Notes: generated from the sequence alone by a model not told the origin. 64,000 bases of DNA from Scatophagus argus (GCF_020382885.2 NC_058504.1:15077019-15141018); one strand, 5' to 3'. Numbered from the stretch's first letter, positions 1-25,415 are shown. Made by a program: numbers and translations.

Positions 1-141
1 AAATAGGTTTACTTACAGATATGCTATGCTGTTGACTCAATAGTGCAAGCTTAACTGACCTGACACAACAACAAACATTAACATTAAAATGGCTTTGTAT
101 CGTTGACATTTAAAATAGGTTTACTTACATATATGCTATGC
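1..141. repeat. Short direct repeat of about 29 bp
   Basis: Bases 1-29 and 113-141 match at 28 of 29 positions (aaataggtttacttacag versus aaataggtttacttacat, then atatgctatgc). The first copy touches the window edge, so the duplication may extend further left. The 83 bases between the copies are AT-rich and unremarkable. No element family was recognised. Confidence 0.6.
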
Positions 142-1129
142 AGGAAAAAAACAATGTATGGACTCAAACAAAAATAACCCCCCTCACTGGCAAGTGTGAA
201 GTGTGTGGCAGGGTCTGTATATCTCCAGAGACCTCCCCTCTGTCTGTATTTCCTCATTTTCTACCTGTTTCACTGTGTTTGGGATGTTCTATTTGTCACT
301 GTTTCTGAAGAAAGATTTTGTTCACACTTACAGCAACAGACAAATTGTGCAGAGTGTACCTTTAAGACTGATTTCTCTGTGTTATTAGCACTATGGCTAA
401 GCATTTGAAGAGCAGATAGAGCAGATCGAAGCTGAGCTAAAAGCAGGCCAGGGGAGCCCTAAAATTGCAATAAGATTAAATTTGAATTTCAAAACCTGGC
501 AAAATCCACCACAAATACAATTGTCTCTGGCCGGTGGATATCGACAACACACCAGTCAAAAATTAAACATACAGGAATATGCCGTTGTCATTGATTGGTT
601 GTACTCACAGGAGACATTTTGACATATCACAGTAGAAAAGGCACAGGCATAAATAATCAAATTAATGATGGCTAATATTGTGTTTGTTGACTATGTGTCA
701 TGATGTCAGGGTTTCAGCTACTGGGACATTTAAACAGAACAGAGTCATTGTTAATGTTATTGATATCTTCGAATGGGCTGAATATCATTTTACGCATGAG
801 AACTGTGGGCCTTCCCTCAGACAAAGCTTGGATATATGCATCCCTAACCCCTCCTAGTTTACTTGTTTGGTCTTGCTCAATTCCTGGATGCCTATGGGAA
901 CACTGTGATGTGATGATGATGTGGTGAATACTTGAGGATCCACGTTTCCTGAGGCTCCAAATGCAACAACAAAACAATTAAGAAAATATCTAATTAATTT
1001 GAGGCAAAACTGTGTAACACTCGGGGACAAGCGGCACTAAAAACGCGGTTTATCTATAAAACTAAGTGTTGGCTCAATTCACCGTTATTTGTACTGTTAC
1101 GTTGCACTGGCATAAGTCAATGCACAAAA

Positions 1130-4462
<3,333 letters not shown>

Positions 4463-5515
4463 CAAATAGTGTCTACCACCTACTGTGTGCTGTTACACCA
4501 AAAAAAGAGAAGAGGGAATTCTCCAACCTAAACAGAAAACATTAACAAAGCTGTTCTCGAAACTAACCTCAGAGATGTTAAAAAAAAAAAAAAAAAAAAA
4601 GAAAGAAATTCAAAGGAATGAACTGTCATGTCTGTTACTAATGCTGACCCTTCTCTCTTGAGCAGTGTCTGTTCATGTTTGGGGCACCAAAGCAAGCGCA
4701 AGCGCAGTTTAGCCCAGCATATTTATTGTACATGGGTAAATAAGTGTTTATCCACTGTGAACTTTGTGACACCCCACTCCCTTCATAACATATAAACATT
4801 TCTCCTCTCGTCAGAGCTTATATTAATATCCCTGGCAGGTTCCTCTGGTCAGGAGAAGCCACATAAATCTGTTACAGTGCTTTCTGTCACAATAAATGAG
4901 TGAAGTTTTTCATGTTGCTCTTGGATCCTCTGCTGTTTTAAAGAGTATAATTAATGAAGTGAATGTGTATTGAACTAGTTTACAGTGCCACTGAAGCTCC
5001 ACTCAACCAAGAGTGCCTCAACAGTCTGAAATGTTAAACAGTCTATAAAAGTCAAAGTCTATCTTATCATAAAATCAGATTACTTTTATTCCAACCCACC
5101 CACTCCCAGACTCTTATTTAGCTGGGATCATTTTTTTTTTCACTGGATGAAGGAGCTTTTATGTGTCTTATCAGGCTGTAAAAGATGTTTTGGGATGTTT
5201 CTTTCAACTCTTGAGGTGCCCTCATTGAGTGGGGTTTGCCCAGTGTCCAGGGTTTACCCTTTGAGATTCTGTGTTGAAGGTCTTTTTATAGAGAAGCTGA
5301 GGGGTTTGGGGTCTCTGCAGGCTGGAGCTTCCATCAGAAGTGTTCGCCTGCTACTTCTGTTTTTCTTTGCATCTTGGTCTTTTTTGTATGTCTGGAGGAA
5401 GGATAATTAACGTGCATAGTCCAAACCTCTGTATTTTAGTTTTTCAGTAGCGTGAATGTGCCAGTTATCTGAAGATGCATTCGTAATAAAGTTATATATG
5501 CGCAAAATCTTAAAT
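4463..5515 (+). other. prps1 3' UTR with two poly(A) signals
   Basis: Non-coding sequence after the prps1 stop. AATAAA occurs at 4891-4896 and at 5485-5490, giving a likely short and a possible longer 3' UTR. A run of about 20 A near 4580-4600 is a simple repeat, not the mRNA tail. No other gene was seen. Confidence 0.6.
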
Positions 5516-6410
5516 CTGTTTTAGTTATTGTGTTAATAATGCACCATACTTCCAGGTTTATAGTGCTTGAAGTATCTTACAACCAAGAATATAGATAAAA
5601 GAGGTCTTATTTAATGGAGACAGGGCACAGTTATTGCTCCAGATAAACACTATATAGACAAAAGTATGTAGAATTCTGCATTAAAAAAATCTCTATATTT
5701 TGTTGAGTGGCATAGTCACATTAGCCCAAATACTGTCAACAATGCCCAGACACAAAGAAACTAATTTTCAAGATATCAGTGTATTTTACTTGGTTGGTTG
5801 TCACTCTAACTTCCAGGACAGAGTCAGAGAGTGAAGAAGGAAGTCTGTGAACATGACTAAACATAAGATGAATAAAATTTTACCTCATCTGTGAACATTT
5901 GTTGAACATGAGTTACCACAGATTCACCGCTGGCACTGGTGAATCTTTAAACAATGAAGACAACAACTCCTATGACTGCATGCCACCTGCACCTTCTGTT
6001 AAAGAAACCCCTAATATCATGTACAAGTACAATGTTTATATAAATTAATTGTCTTATATTTATAAGCTTGTTCCAATGGTTTTAGACCTTTTATGGTCAG
6101 TAAATAATTAAAAGATTCAGTATTTCCCTGCCAGAATTTGATTCCCTGTTGGGTCTGAAAAAGATTTTAGACCCTAAAAAGACTATGAATTGCAGACAAG
6201 ATGTTTGGACAGTTAGATTAAAACAACAACAATACAAATAACTAAAAAATAATTTTAAAAAACTATCTAAGTGTATGTATTACTGATCTTTGTATTTCAG
6301 AAAAGGAAAATAAGTTTAAAAAAAAAACATCCTGCATGACATTGGGGTAATTATTGTAGAAGGCTGTTGTTATTAACGTTTTATCACTTTGAACACACCC
6401 TTCTTCAGGG
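5516..6410. other. AT-rich intergenic spacer, with a small hairpin
   Basis: No gene seen. A perfect inverted repeat occurs at 5920-5946 (agattcacc, 9-base loop, ggtgaatct), which could form a short hairpin. The rest is AT-rich and of low information. Confidence 0.45.
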
Positions 6411-6414
6411 GAGA

Positions 6415-6757
6415 AAAGACTTTGACCGGCAAGTCAAATAACCAATCGCCGACCATATGACGTAGACCGTCTTGGCCAATAGTTATTCTGTAAGAGGCAG
6501 GACAGTAACCGACGCCGAAAGATTAATGCCCGTTGCATCTGTTATCTTGACGCCGTCGCGCACTGTCTGACGGGATTTAACTACTTATTTTATCTGCATT
6601 CATGAAGGAAACCTGTTGTCCTCGCAGCTCAACGAAGAACCAGAGATTAGCCCCTTTCACGATCGGTGTTGGAAAACAAATAGATGCCCGTGCTGCCTTC
6701 AACAACCAACAATGACTTTACATTTTCTATTTTTGCTGTAGGGTGACAGCTGACTGG
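6415..6757 (+). promoter_or_regulatory. slc25a53 promoter and non-coding first exon
   Basis: Two CCAAT boxes on the + strand (6442-6446 and 6476-6480), 34 bases apart, resemble an NF-Y double site. Moderately CpG-rich sequence follows (about 6505-6570). A good splice donor (ctgactgg|gtgagt) ends a non-coding exon at 6757, and the matching acceptor (tactcag) precedes 6927. The transcription start is inferred to lie around 6540-6620. Confidence 0.55.
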
Positions 6758-6933
6758 GTGAGTAAATTTAATCTCTGATTCGTCTTAAATGTTTATGATT
6801 GCTCACCATAATTTACATTTTGAAGTATGATTTCTTTGGCTGTAGTCTTTTTTTCCATTTCTTTGTTTTCAATTTAAGCATGACTGCTGTGACACAGTAA
6901 TGATTTGTGGTTTCATTTTTACTCAGCTCAACG

Positions 6934-7815
6934 ATGGCAGGAAGTTCTGACAGTAAAAATGATGAAAGGGGCCACGGTGATCCACAGTTTCGTTTCCATA
7001 GCTATTTACATGGAGGGACCTCGAGTTTGCTGTCAGCCCTGCCCACTCTCATTGTTTTCCCTGTATATAAAACTGTTTTTCGCCAGCAAATCCACAATAC
7101 CCCAGTTCACCAGGCAGTTGGACAACTCTACAAAGAGGGACTTGTAAAGCTCTACAGGGGCGTGGCCCCACCATTACTGATGAGAACACTTAATGGCACG
7201 CTGCTCTTTGGCCTCCAGGACACCATCCTCCACAAGCTCTCCCTGTCATCCCAAAATGTCATCTCCACCTCTGCCCTGCCTGCTCTGGCTGGGTTTGGTG
7301 CAGGCATGGTAGAAGCTGTGGTTCTAACCCCCTTTGAGCGCATCCAAAATGTGTTGCAAAACAGTCAAAACGACCGTCAACTGCCCACCTTGAAAAGTGT
7401 TCTCGTCAAGCTGAAGGCACAGAGGCTGGCCTCAGGGTACTACAGAGCTTTCCTGCCCATCACAGCCCGCAACGCCCTCGGCAGCTCCCTCTACTTTGGC
7501 CTGAAGGGGCCTATGTGTGCCGTCGTGGCAGGACAAGGACTGTCTCCAGTGTTCTCCTCCTTTATCTCAGGAACACTGACCTCCATGGCAATCAGCTTAG
7601 CTCTTTACCCACTGTCTGTGCTTGTGGCAAACATGCAGGCACAGGTGGGAGGGGAGGTGAAGGGGGTCATGGCTTGCTGGAGGATGCTGTGGAAATCTCG
7701 GCAGGGGCGTGTCGCTCTGCTTTACCGAGGAGGTTCTCTGGTTATTTTGAGGTCATGCATTACATGGGGAATCACCACTGCTATCTACGACAGGCAGCAG
7801 AAACATTCAGGCTGA
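6934..7815 (+). CDS. slc25a53: Solute carrier family 25 member 53-like mitochondrial carrier
   Basis: A single coding exon (exon begins at 6927 after a tactcag acceptor) encodes 293 residues, normal for a mitochondrial carrier of six membrane helices in three repeats. The start at 6934 (MAGSSDSKND) lies just inside the exon; an upstream in-frame methionine at 6907 lies in the intron. Signature positions are FPVYKTVFRQQ (42-52), TPFERIQNVLQ (about 132-142) and YPLSVLVANMQ (about 225-235). The FRQQ form of repeat 1 is typical of the SLC25A51/52/53 (MCART) group, whose member SLC25A51 carries NAD+ into mitochondria. The substrate of SLC25A53 is not established to my knowledge. Position between prps1 and a thymosin beta gene matches human Xq22 and favours SLC25A53 over SLC25A51. 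The third signature lacks the usual acidic and basic residues. Confidence 0.85.
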   Translation: MAGSSDSKNDERGHGDPQFRFHSYLHGGTSSLLSALPTLIVFPVYKTVFRQQIHNTPVHQAVGQLYKEGLVKLYRGVAPPLLMRTLNGTLLFGLQDTILHKLSLSSQNVISTSALPALAGFGAGMVEAVVLTPFERIQNVLQNSQNDRQLPTLKSVLVKLKAQRLASGYYRAFLPITARNALGSSLYFGLKGPMCAVVAGQGLSPVFSSFISGTLTSMAISLALYPLSVLVANMQAQVGGEVKGVMACWRMLWKSRQGRVALLYRGGSLVILRSCITWGITTAIYDRQQKHSG

Positions 7816-8945
7816 TGACAGACCATTAAAAATTGTTGGGTTTATTACTTGTATTATTTGTTATCCAGAAAACTGAATGAAACCATATTACATCAATTTT
7901 TTTTTGTATGTTTGCACTTTGTATTCACTTGTATTCCTCATCACTATTTCACACTCACCTGGTGCCTAAACAGCCACATTGCTGTTGACTTCATCTGACC
8001 TCCAGTGCTTCCACAAGAAGAACACAATTCATCACCTGCTTCAAATCAGTGAATGCTGACATTTTTGCAAGTCAGAATGCCCGAACAAGTTGAAAGCACC
8101 ACTGCTGGGACTTAAACCCCAGTCACTAAGGGAGTGGGTGAATATTTATTATGTACCAAAGTGGTCTGTGCATTAGAAATATAAATACTCTGCAAGTGAA
8201 TCATAGGTGCCTTGTATTTTTTCTCTTTTTTTTGTCTTAAATGGGAACTTCACAAATGTTATTCCTGAAAGTTTACCCATTACTGGAAGTTCTACTGAGC
8301 CTGTGGAAATGGTTGTATAATGTCCTCTGTGGCTCTGAAGGAGGATGAAATGGGGAATGACATTCAGGAAAGGAAAGGTAATCGCGTACCATGATCAGCG
8401 ACTTAGATCCTATGGGCCACCCATGGAGTTTTCTAAAGTGATGATCGGGGGTTTTTTTATTGCATTGGAGACTACAACTTAAAAAGTAGAAGTTGAAAGT
8501 TGGGGTGTGGATTTTGCAAAAAGATGGTTAGTGATTTGATTTCATGCATATGCCAGACCCATATGACGGGATTAGATTGTGTCTTTGTGATAGTGCATGC
8601 CAGTATACTAAATTACTGGAGTTCCCCTTTAAGTGTACAGAGGAGACAAATGCAAGTTCAAGGTGTTTTGTCAATGTATTATTTAATTTTCTGTATGATA
8701 TAGACACTGTATTATGTATAATATCTATACCATAAAGCCAACACTGCAATCAGAAGACAATGCTTGAAATAATTTAGTTTGTCATTTAAAATGTAGCCCA
8801 TAAAATAAAACTGTATCTACTTGACTGTGAAAGAAGAATGTCAACTGCCTGTCTGTAAACTAAACATATAACTTTATTTTTAAAAACTCCTTTATTGTAT
8901 TTATTTATCAAGTCACTGCATTAATAAATTAATCTTATCAGTCGT
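7816..8945 (+). other. slc25a53 3' UTR and following spacer
   Basis: Non-coding. AATAAA at 8804-8809 and 8923-8928 are likely poly(A) signals. Short open frames at 8500-8750 on both strands show no family resemblance. Confidence 0.5.
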
Positions 8946-9035
8946 GCATTGATCCCAAGGGGTTTGTGTTATTTACTAGCTGTTATCGTTCTTTCCCAAC
9001 AGATTTATGCCTCATCATGTTATGTCAGAACCAGT

Positions 9036-9050
9036 CCACTAGATGGTGCC
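9036..9050 (+). promoter_or_regulatory. Candidate CTCF site
   Basis: CCACTAGATGGTGCC fits the core of the vertebrate CTCF motif (CCANNAGNNGGC-type) well. It lies between slc25a53 and the thymosin gene, where an insulator would be plausible. This is a motif match only. Confidence 0.4.
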
Positions 9051-9339
9051 GTGTTAACAATAAAAACGTAATAATGCATACCGACTGCAATGGCATCTCG
9101 GTGCGCTGATGGTGCTGCGCAGTGGCAGTACGTTCTTCCCCGGAGGTACAGGGAGGGACAATTGATTGAAACCATATTGCAACACCACAAGGCAAGAACG
9201 GACAGCTGTGCACCAAGAAGCAGCCTGCAACACTTCAGGGAGGTCCAGTCATCAAGCATATCCAATTAAAAGCCTCCTCCTGAGCTCTGGGAGCCAATGG
9301 GAGCCAGAGCACCGGTGTCCATGTTGGCGTCCAGAAGGG

Positions 9340-9432
9340 CGTGTTGACTCTATTTAAACCGTTGGCTTTGCACAGATTACGCAGACGCATTTTACCTGTA
9401 AAGGACGTTGTCATCGCGCACCCACGCACCAG
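9340..9432 (+). promoter_or_regulatory. Beta-thymosin TATA promoter and non-coding exon 1
   Basis: A TATA-like box, tatttaaa (9351-9358), lies about 30 bases before a likely start near 9385. The exon ends at 9432 at a consensus donor (gcaccag|gtaaaatt). The acceptor of the next exon is cttacag before 10432. A TATA box plus a non-coding first exon is the usual beta-thymosin gene plan. Confidence 0.6.
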
Positions 9433-10443
9433 GTAAAATTATTCTGACTTGTTTCTTTCTTTTTTTTTTTTTTGTTAAAATAGCTTTTACATTCAGCAAA
9501 GGCACTTAATCATAATGCTGTGTAACACAAACGTCGTAATTAATGACAGGAAATGATTTCTTTGTAGGCTACCAAAGGCTTAGAGGTGTTGTACAGCATT
9601 TCTTACTAGTCAGGTTAGTGTACTGTTAGGCTGATGACTCCGTTATATGGTGTGTAGATACCTGCCATCACTGCGTTCCTCTTTACGCAAGCTGTTTCAC
9701 TGCATAGCTTCATCGTTACTTCACTTTCCTTGAATGCTCAGTTTGTCGCATCCTTGCTGTGACGCTGAATACTAAAATGTGCAGCCCCATGCGAAACGCA
9801 AAGTGTCCATTCTGTAGTTGTGGACGGTACGATGTTGTTGAATCAGGTACTCTACAAGTTTTACATTGAATTTCTCTAACAGTGTAGGTCTACAAACAGC
9901 AAGAGTGCAGAAAATATTCTTAGATGTCCTGGAAAAGGTGATATGTCCTCATTAAACTATATCCTCATCAAAAACTGAACTTTATGTTTCCGGTTTGCAT
10001 TTCATATTTTCCTGATTTCTTTAATGACCGTACATAAATGCAAATCAATGTACAAGTACAGTCGTCCAACTTAATAACAGAGTTGTAAGTAACAGTACAA
10101 CGTAACAACACCGCATTAGAGCTGTTTGTTCATTGTGAGCGGGTGCACAGTAAAATAGGTAGGCTCTGCATGTTGATTCTTGTGACTTACATAACTCCAG
10201 AGTTCAGCCCAGAACAGTCTTCCTTAACTGAGGTGGGGTTTGATTTGTATACCTGTACGGGCTTGTCCTGCAGACAGTATCTCAAGTGGTGAATGGGACC
10301 ATGTGTTCATACTTTCTCATGCATTCTGCTGACATTTTTCTCAGGCTCTTATAATAGATAAAAATGTTTGTTTTGATTCGAATGACTATTTTCTGCTCTC
10401 TCTCTCTCTCCCTCTCTCTCCCTCCTTACAGAATTCTTCCAAA

Positions 10444-11557
10444 ATGAGCGACAACCCAGTCAACCAGGAGGTGCAGCAGTTCAACAGGCGCAGTCTAAAG
10501 AAGACTGAAACTGCAGTAAAAACCCATATGCCAACCAAGGAGGGTAGGTGTTTAAGAAAAAAGGCGTGCTCTCAACAGATAAACAACCCCCCCCAGCTTC
10601 ACTTTTCTCTTAGCTCCTTGTGCTGAGTTCACTTCCTCGACGCCTGACATTATGAAAGGCAACTGCAAACATCGCATTACTGATTAACTGCAGGTACACG
10701 CCCAGCTACCTTAGGGGTTCATCCTTGTTGTGCTTAATGCCAACCTGTTCAGCAGAAGCACACAATTCCAATACCGGCTGTTTATCATTTCTGTATTTCT
10801 AAAGGATATATGAAGTGGTGTCATCAGGAAATGGAGCTTCGTGCTATCCAGTGTGTGTCATCTGGTGCAAACGTGCCTCACAGTGTGGGCAAAGAGACAC
10901 TATGTAACCTTGAAAATAAGAAATAATACTTTGGTCAACTCAATAGACGTCTTCACAACATCTTTACTGGATGCTTATGTTGTCCAGTGTATACAAACTT
11001 TAGACAGATGTTGCTGTGTAATCCACGTTCGAGTTCATTGACTTAATGATTTGTTTTTACTTGAGCAACCACGTTTTAGCATCCACCCCTAACCTGGAAG
11101 CAACACTGTTCAGTAAAATTTGCATAAACCTGTTTTAACTGAATCAAGTTTGTACTAAAATAAAACCTTTATTCATTTCAAAGTTCATTTTCACTCTTGT
11201 GTCACACCCTGACATATTCTACATTTAACTTTATGTTGGACGTCTCTGCAGAAATCACAGACATTTCATTAAAGGGACTCTGCATAGATTTTATATATTA
11301 AAGGTAAAATGATGGCTACTATACAACCCTTGAAAACAGATGTGTGTCCTCAGTGGCTTCTTGAAATCGACTGATATAAGATGATAATGTTTAAAAATAG
11401 AGTTGCACCCTAAGTTTTCTTGTCCTGGCAACACTTTAAGACAAATTCTTAATCTCCAGACTCAGAGGTTTACCACCGCATCTCTCTCTGTCTGTCTCTC
11501 TCTGATCCCACAGAAATTGAAGCAGAGAAGAAAGCCATAAAGGAGGGAAATAACTGA
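10444..11557 (+). CDS. Beta-thymosin (G-actin sequestering peptide), 2 coding exons
   Basis: Coding exons 10444-10543 and 11514-11557 join in frame (144 bases) to a 47-residue peptide. It binds monomeric actin one to one and buffers it in the cytosol. The hallmark LKKTET occupies residues 18-23, exactly where it is in thymosin beta-4, and the C-terminal half reads HMPTKEEIEAEKKA, matching the family's PLPSKETIEQEK pattern. The intron position just after this TKE is the conserved one. The protein is divergent: NRRS replaces the usual acidic/lysine stretch before LKKTET, and the tail is three residues longer than thymosin beta-4. Location beside slc25a53 suggests correspondence to mammalian TMSB15 on Xq22, but sequence alone does not settle which paralogue it is. 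The poly(A) signal is AATAAA at 11936-11941. Confidence 0.88.
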
Positions 11558-12522
11558 GACGCTCCTGTCATGATTCCTCTCCTTCAGTCCTGCCTATTAT
11601 CTGCTCTTCCTCCAACTGAGAATCCTGCCCATCATCTCTTCCTGTTTTCCATGCTGCCGTGTTTGATAATGAATGGTGTTTAGACTCTGAGAGATCTGTC
11701 TGTAGTACCAACTAAATTAACACAATGGATGCATATTACCGTGCTTTCTTTTTTAGAAAGTGCTGGAGAAAGCAAAATAACAATTTGGCGGGTTGTAGGT
11801 TCATAAAAGGAGAAAAATAATTCTATCAATGGAAAATAAACAACAATATTGCATTGTAAAGGATACCATAAGTATGCCTGTAAGTGGTGCCATTCAGGAC
11901 ATGTCTGAGAAAAACACAAAGAATATTTTTGATTTAATAAAAAACTGATGTGTCAAAAATCATTTGCTTGAGTTGTCTTTGTTTATATTTTGTCAATCTG
12001 TCTTGCCAAACCATCTCGTTTATTCAAAGCATATGAAGACAGACTATCAGGACGAGACTATTTGTAATGTAAGCTGGACACTTACAGTAAATAAAAACCA
12101 TGAGTGGCAGACAAAAATGAAAACAGTAACATTCAAAGGTTTACCAAGCAGGATATGTCTAAACAGAAAAACGTAGGGACTCATACAAAAATAGCTGCTC
12201 TCAGTTATCACTTATGACCTTCCTGCACAGTGCTTTCTGCCTGTATTTTCTTATTTTTTCATTATCTTGCTGTATCCAGGCCGCTTCTGGGCATCAGATA
12301 TGAAGATCTTGGGTTTGCAGTTATTTGCCTACTTGGGACTGAGACTCAACCATTTACTATCTACTATCTGGAACTGCTTACTGGTGTGTCAACAAACTGC
12401 AATCACCACTTCCTGCATATTATGCCAATAAAACTTGGGTATACCTTGATGCTCAAAATTAAGGGGCTTGAGTGCCCTAGTGTGCACAATGAAGAAACAA
12501 TGAAGAAACAAAGCAGGTACAA

Positions 12523-12554
<32 letters not shown>

Positions 12555-13740
12555 TATATATTTATGTGTTTTACTATCATAAGCAAAGGTTAGGTTATGC
12601 TCAATAATGGTGCCAGATTTTTTTGCATAGTAAAGGACACTCACTCTCTTGTTACTGCATAATGTTTGGCTAAAAAAAGGTCTGAAATCAAAGCCAGTTG
12701 TGATATCCAAGTCTCATTTTTCAATAATAAAACTCTGATCGCTGTTTGTGAGGATGCACATTTAGTTTGCGTTGGCTACCCACAAGCTACATATATTTGA
12801 TCTCAGTTTTCAAGTGCGAGCAAGTAAATCCTGCTCGCCCTGTGAAAACCCCCTCCAGATAGAGTTACAACAGGTCTAAGCCTGCCAAAGAAAAGGGAGT
12901 CGACCGGCTGCAGGTGTTGCACAATATGCACTGCAGACATGAAATTTGGTTTATGATACAAAGATTACTTTCAGTATAGTTTTCACATGCAGAGGTTTCA
13001 CATGTACCCATTTTTAAATGCAATTCATGTATTAAATTATCAGATAACTCTTGTGTCTTTGCAGTACACAAAGACGCTTCGTGTAACACATATTGAGGAA
13101 GGAGAAATGCATCAAGTGGCTAAGTTTTTTTTTTTTGTTTTTTTTTTCTCTCAGGCTATGTATGTGTGAGTTGCTTAAGATTGTAAGATCGTGTGGATTG
13201 TGAAACATGTTCATACAGCTTCTTGCATGTACTTGTGAGCAAAGACATTCTTTATGCCATCTTACTGGTTTTGGTTGGGATTTATTCATACAGATTATCA
13301 ACTGCCCTTTCTTATGTATGGAAGTAAACCGCCATTATAAAACAATCACTACATAAACTACAGTGTACAATAGCTCAATTAATAATTTATTTCATTGTTA
13401 TAGTTGTCGTTTTCTTCCACTTATCTTGTCTGGGATAAGCAGTAGTCTCACTGTCCTGCATATGATATGATATGCACAGAAAAAATAAAGTCACTCAACG
13501 TATGGAATAATGACATTAAAAACTCAACAGCAATGCCTTTTTACAAGAAACAATGGCCCAGACACTCATTTCCATCCGTCTAATTATCTATCAGAATGAG
13601 TGCCATTCATCACTGCAATCATTGCAGATAAAATATGCATTGGGTTCCTTATTTTTCAATACAGTAATGTGTTGCACATTGCATAAACAGCGACACCTAA
13701 TGGCTAAAATATAGACTACAAAAATGTTTTTGAAGTACCA
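11558..13740. other. Thymosin 3' UTR and intergenic spacer
   Basis: The 3' UTR probably ends near 11955. Beyond it no gene is supportable. The stretch contains an (AT)n microsatellite at about 12525-12560 and a T-rich tract at about 13125-13150. Open frames across the (AT)n run on both strands (tyrosine/isoleucine repeats) are artefacts of the repeat. Confidence 0.5.
12523..12560. repeat. (AT)n microsatellite
   Basis: Imperfect AT dinucleotide run interrupted by single G and extra T bases. Confidence 0.85.
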
Positions 13741-13744
13741 CATC

Positions 13745-14081
13745 ACTCCCGTAGGGGGCGCCTAATAACAGAGAAAATCCATAGGGGGAGGGGCGAGCGC
13801 TGCTGCAGGTCTGTTCACAGGGCTAACTAACTCCATCAACAAGCTAGTTAGCAGTGAACGATACGATAACGTTGTCGGTGATGTTCCAGCAACAAGAGGA
13901 CATGGACTAGCTAACTGAGAGTAAATCCAGTGCCTTGACAATCACTATCAATCTGAGGACCATTTCAGGTGGTTATAATTAGCTGCTTCATTCATGTCTC
14001 AGTTGCACAGAGGAGTTTGAGGTCTTAAGTGGCGGGCAAGCTCAGTCATCAGCTCGCTGGGATAACACGGCTCACTAACCG
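13745..14081 (+). promoter_or_regulatory. slain promoter and non-coding first exon
   Basis: GC-rich block starting with cccgtagggggcgcc (13748-13762), which resembles a CTCF or GC-box core, followed by aggggcgagcgc. The non-coding exon ends at 14081 (cactaaccg|gtatga). The next exon begins at 14572 after a caacag acceptor. Confidence 0.5.
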
Positions 14082-14580
14082 GTATGATTGTTTTGCTGAT
14101 AGCATGCTAGCCGAGCTAACAATAACTAGAGTGCTCGAATGTGTTTAGGTCGAGGTATAGCAAAAAATAGCTTCTGTGGGTTCACAGTTTAGTTCGGGAA
14201 AGGTTTGATGGCATACAGCATCCTCTTGTAGTTAGCCTCTTGAATCGTAGCGTTAATTGCAGTTGCAGAGTTATCGTTATGACGAGAAAAAGTGATCGGC
14301 GACATGTAAATAGTGGTGACTGTGAGCTGAAATTGGCTAGTTAATGCACAAGAGGCGCGTGACTGCAAATGGTTTGCATGGGTTGTAGGTATATTTTGCT
14401 GTAGTTGCCGTTTTATTGCTGACATGATGTTGTCCATAAACTAATGTAATGTGTATTCAGTAACGTAACATGAGCTGGTTTACAGTCATATTAGGCTTGG
14501 GCTCATGCGTTATATAGACCTACTGGGTATTGTCATTATGTAAATATTAATGTTACTCTCACTCTCAACAGAGAAGGAGC

Positions 14581-24442
<9,862 letters not shown>

Positions 24443-25415
24443 GGCTGGCCGGTGATGAAGGATGTTCACTGCTGCAACCCTCACCTGATCTCCCCCCTTT
24501 ATTTCTCTTAGTACAAACAAGACAGCCACTGTGTCCACAAATGTGTCGTACAACCTTTCAGTCTCCCGTTTCAGACTGTGGTGCTGGGCTGCACTGGATT
24601 CGTAGTTAAGACTCATCTCTTTCCTTCGCATGAAACATTGTCAACCCACACGAAGAGGATGTGTAGGCAGACAACAAGGCACACATGCACACTCAGTTTG
24701 TGATATGGACCAACTCAGAGCTTCCAGAAGATTTGTTTGTCAGTTTTACTTATTTTTCTATAGTAATTATGAGAAACTGCTGGAATATTAAGGGTTGTAT
24801 TACTGTTCTACTGATGTAATTGATATGAAGACAGTTTAAATGAAGATATTGCTCGTTTGTTTATTTTTTGTTAATTCCTACTAGATGAAGGTTTTGAGTG
24901 TTGCATGCTTCATGTTGTTTTTCTTTATCCTTCCATCCCTACACCGTTTCCACCATTACATAACTGGAATATGACTAATCTTCCATGTGTTCCATAATGT
25001 GTGTGAATGCTTGATTGGTTCATTGTGAAATTGTCATGGGATTTGTGTTGTATTTATGTTTTGCTCTTTGAATCAAGCAACAATGCAAAACTCCTGTAAA
25101 CCACACTGCCCTTTTAAATTATATATATATATATAAAAAACAAAACAAAAAACATGGTTTGTGCCAAGGTGCATTTCAGCTGCAACACTCTTTCTAATAT
25201 AAGTAATCTTGATTCATTTAAGGTACTGTGCTTTCCAGGCATTTTTATTGCATATCCAGAGCTGGTTTGGAGTGTTTGCTTTGGATACCACTGTAATGAA
25301 ATGTTTATGCACGAAGGCCGTGTGCCTTAGACAGCTATGCACCCTCATGCAGAGTGCCTCTGAAAATTTGGAGTTGTTAGTAAAAATGGATAATAAAGTT
25401 TACCCTGAAACTACA
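24443..25415 (+). other. slain 3' UTR
   Basis: Non-coding sequence after the slain stop, ending shortly after AATAAA at 25392-25397. A short (AT)n tract lies at about 25119-25134. No other gene was seen. Confidence 0.6.

Noticed and set aside
12230-12607. Open frame of 125 codons after the thymosin gene
   Set aside because: Ends in the (AT)n repeat, and no similarity or promoter was seen.
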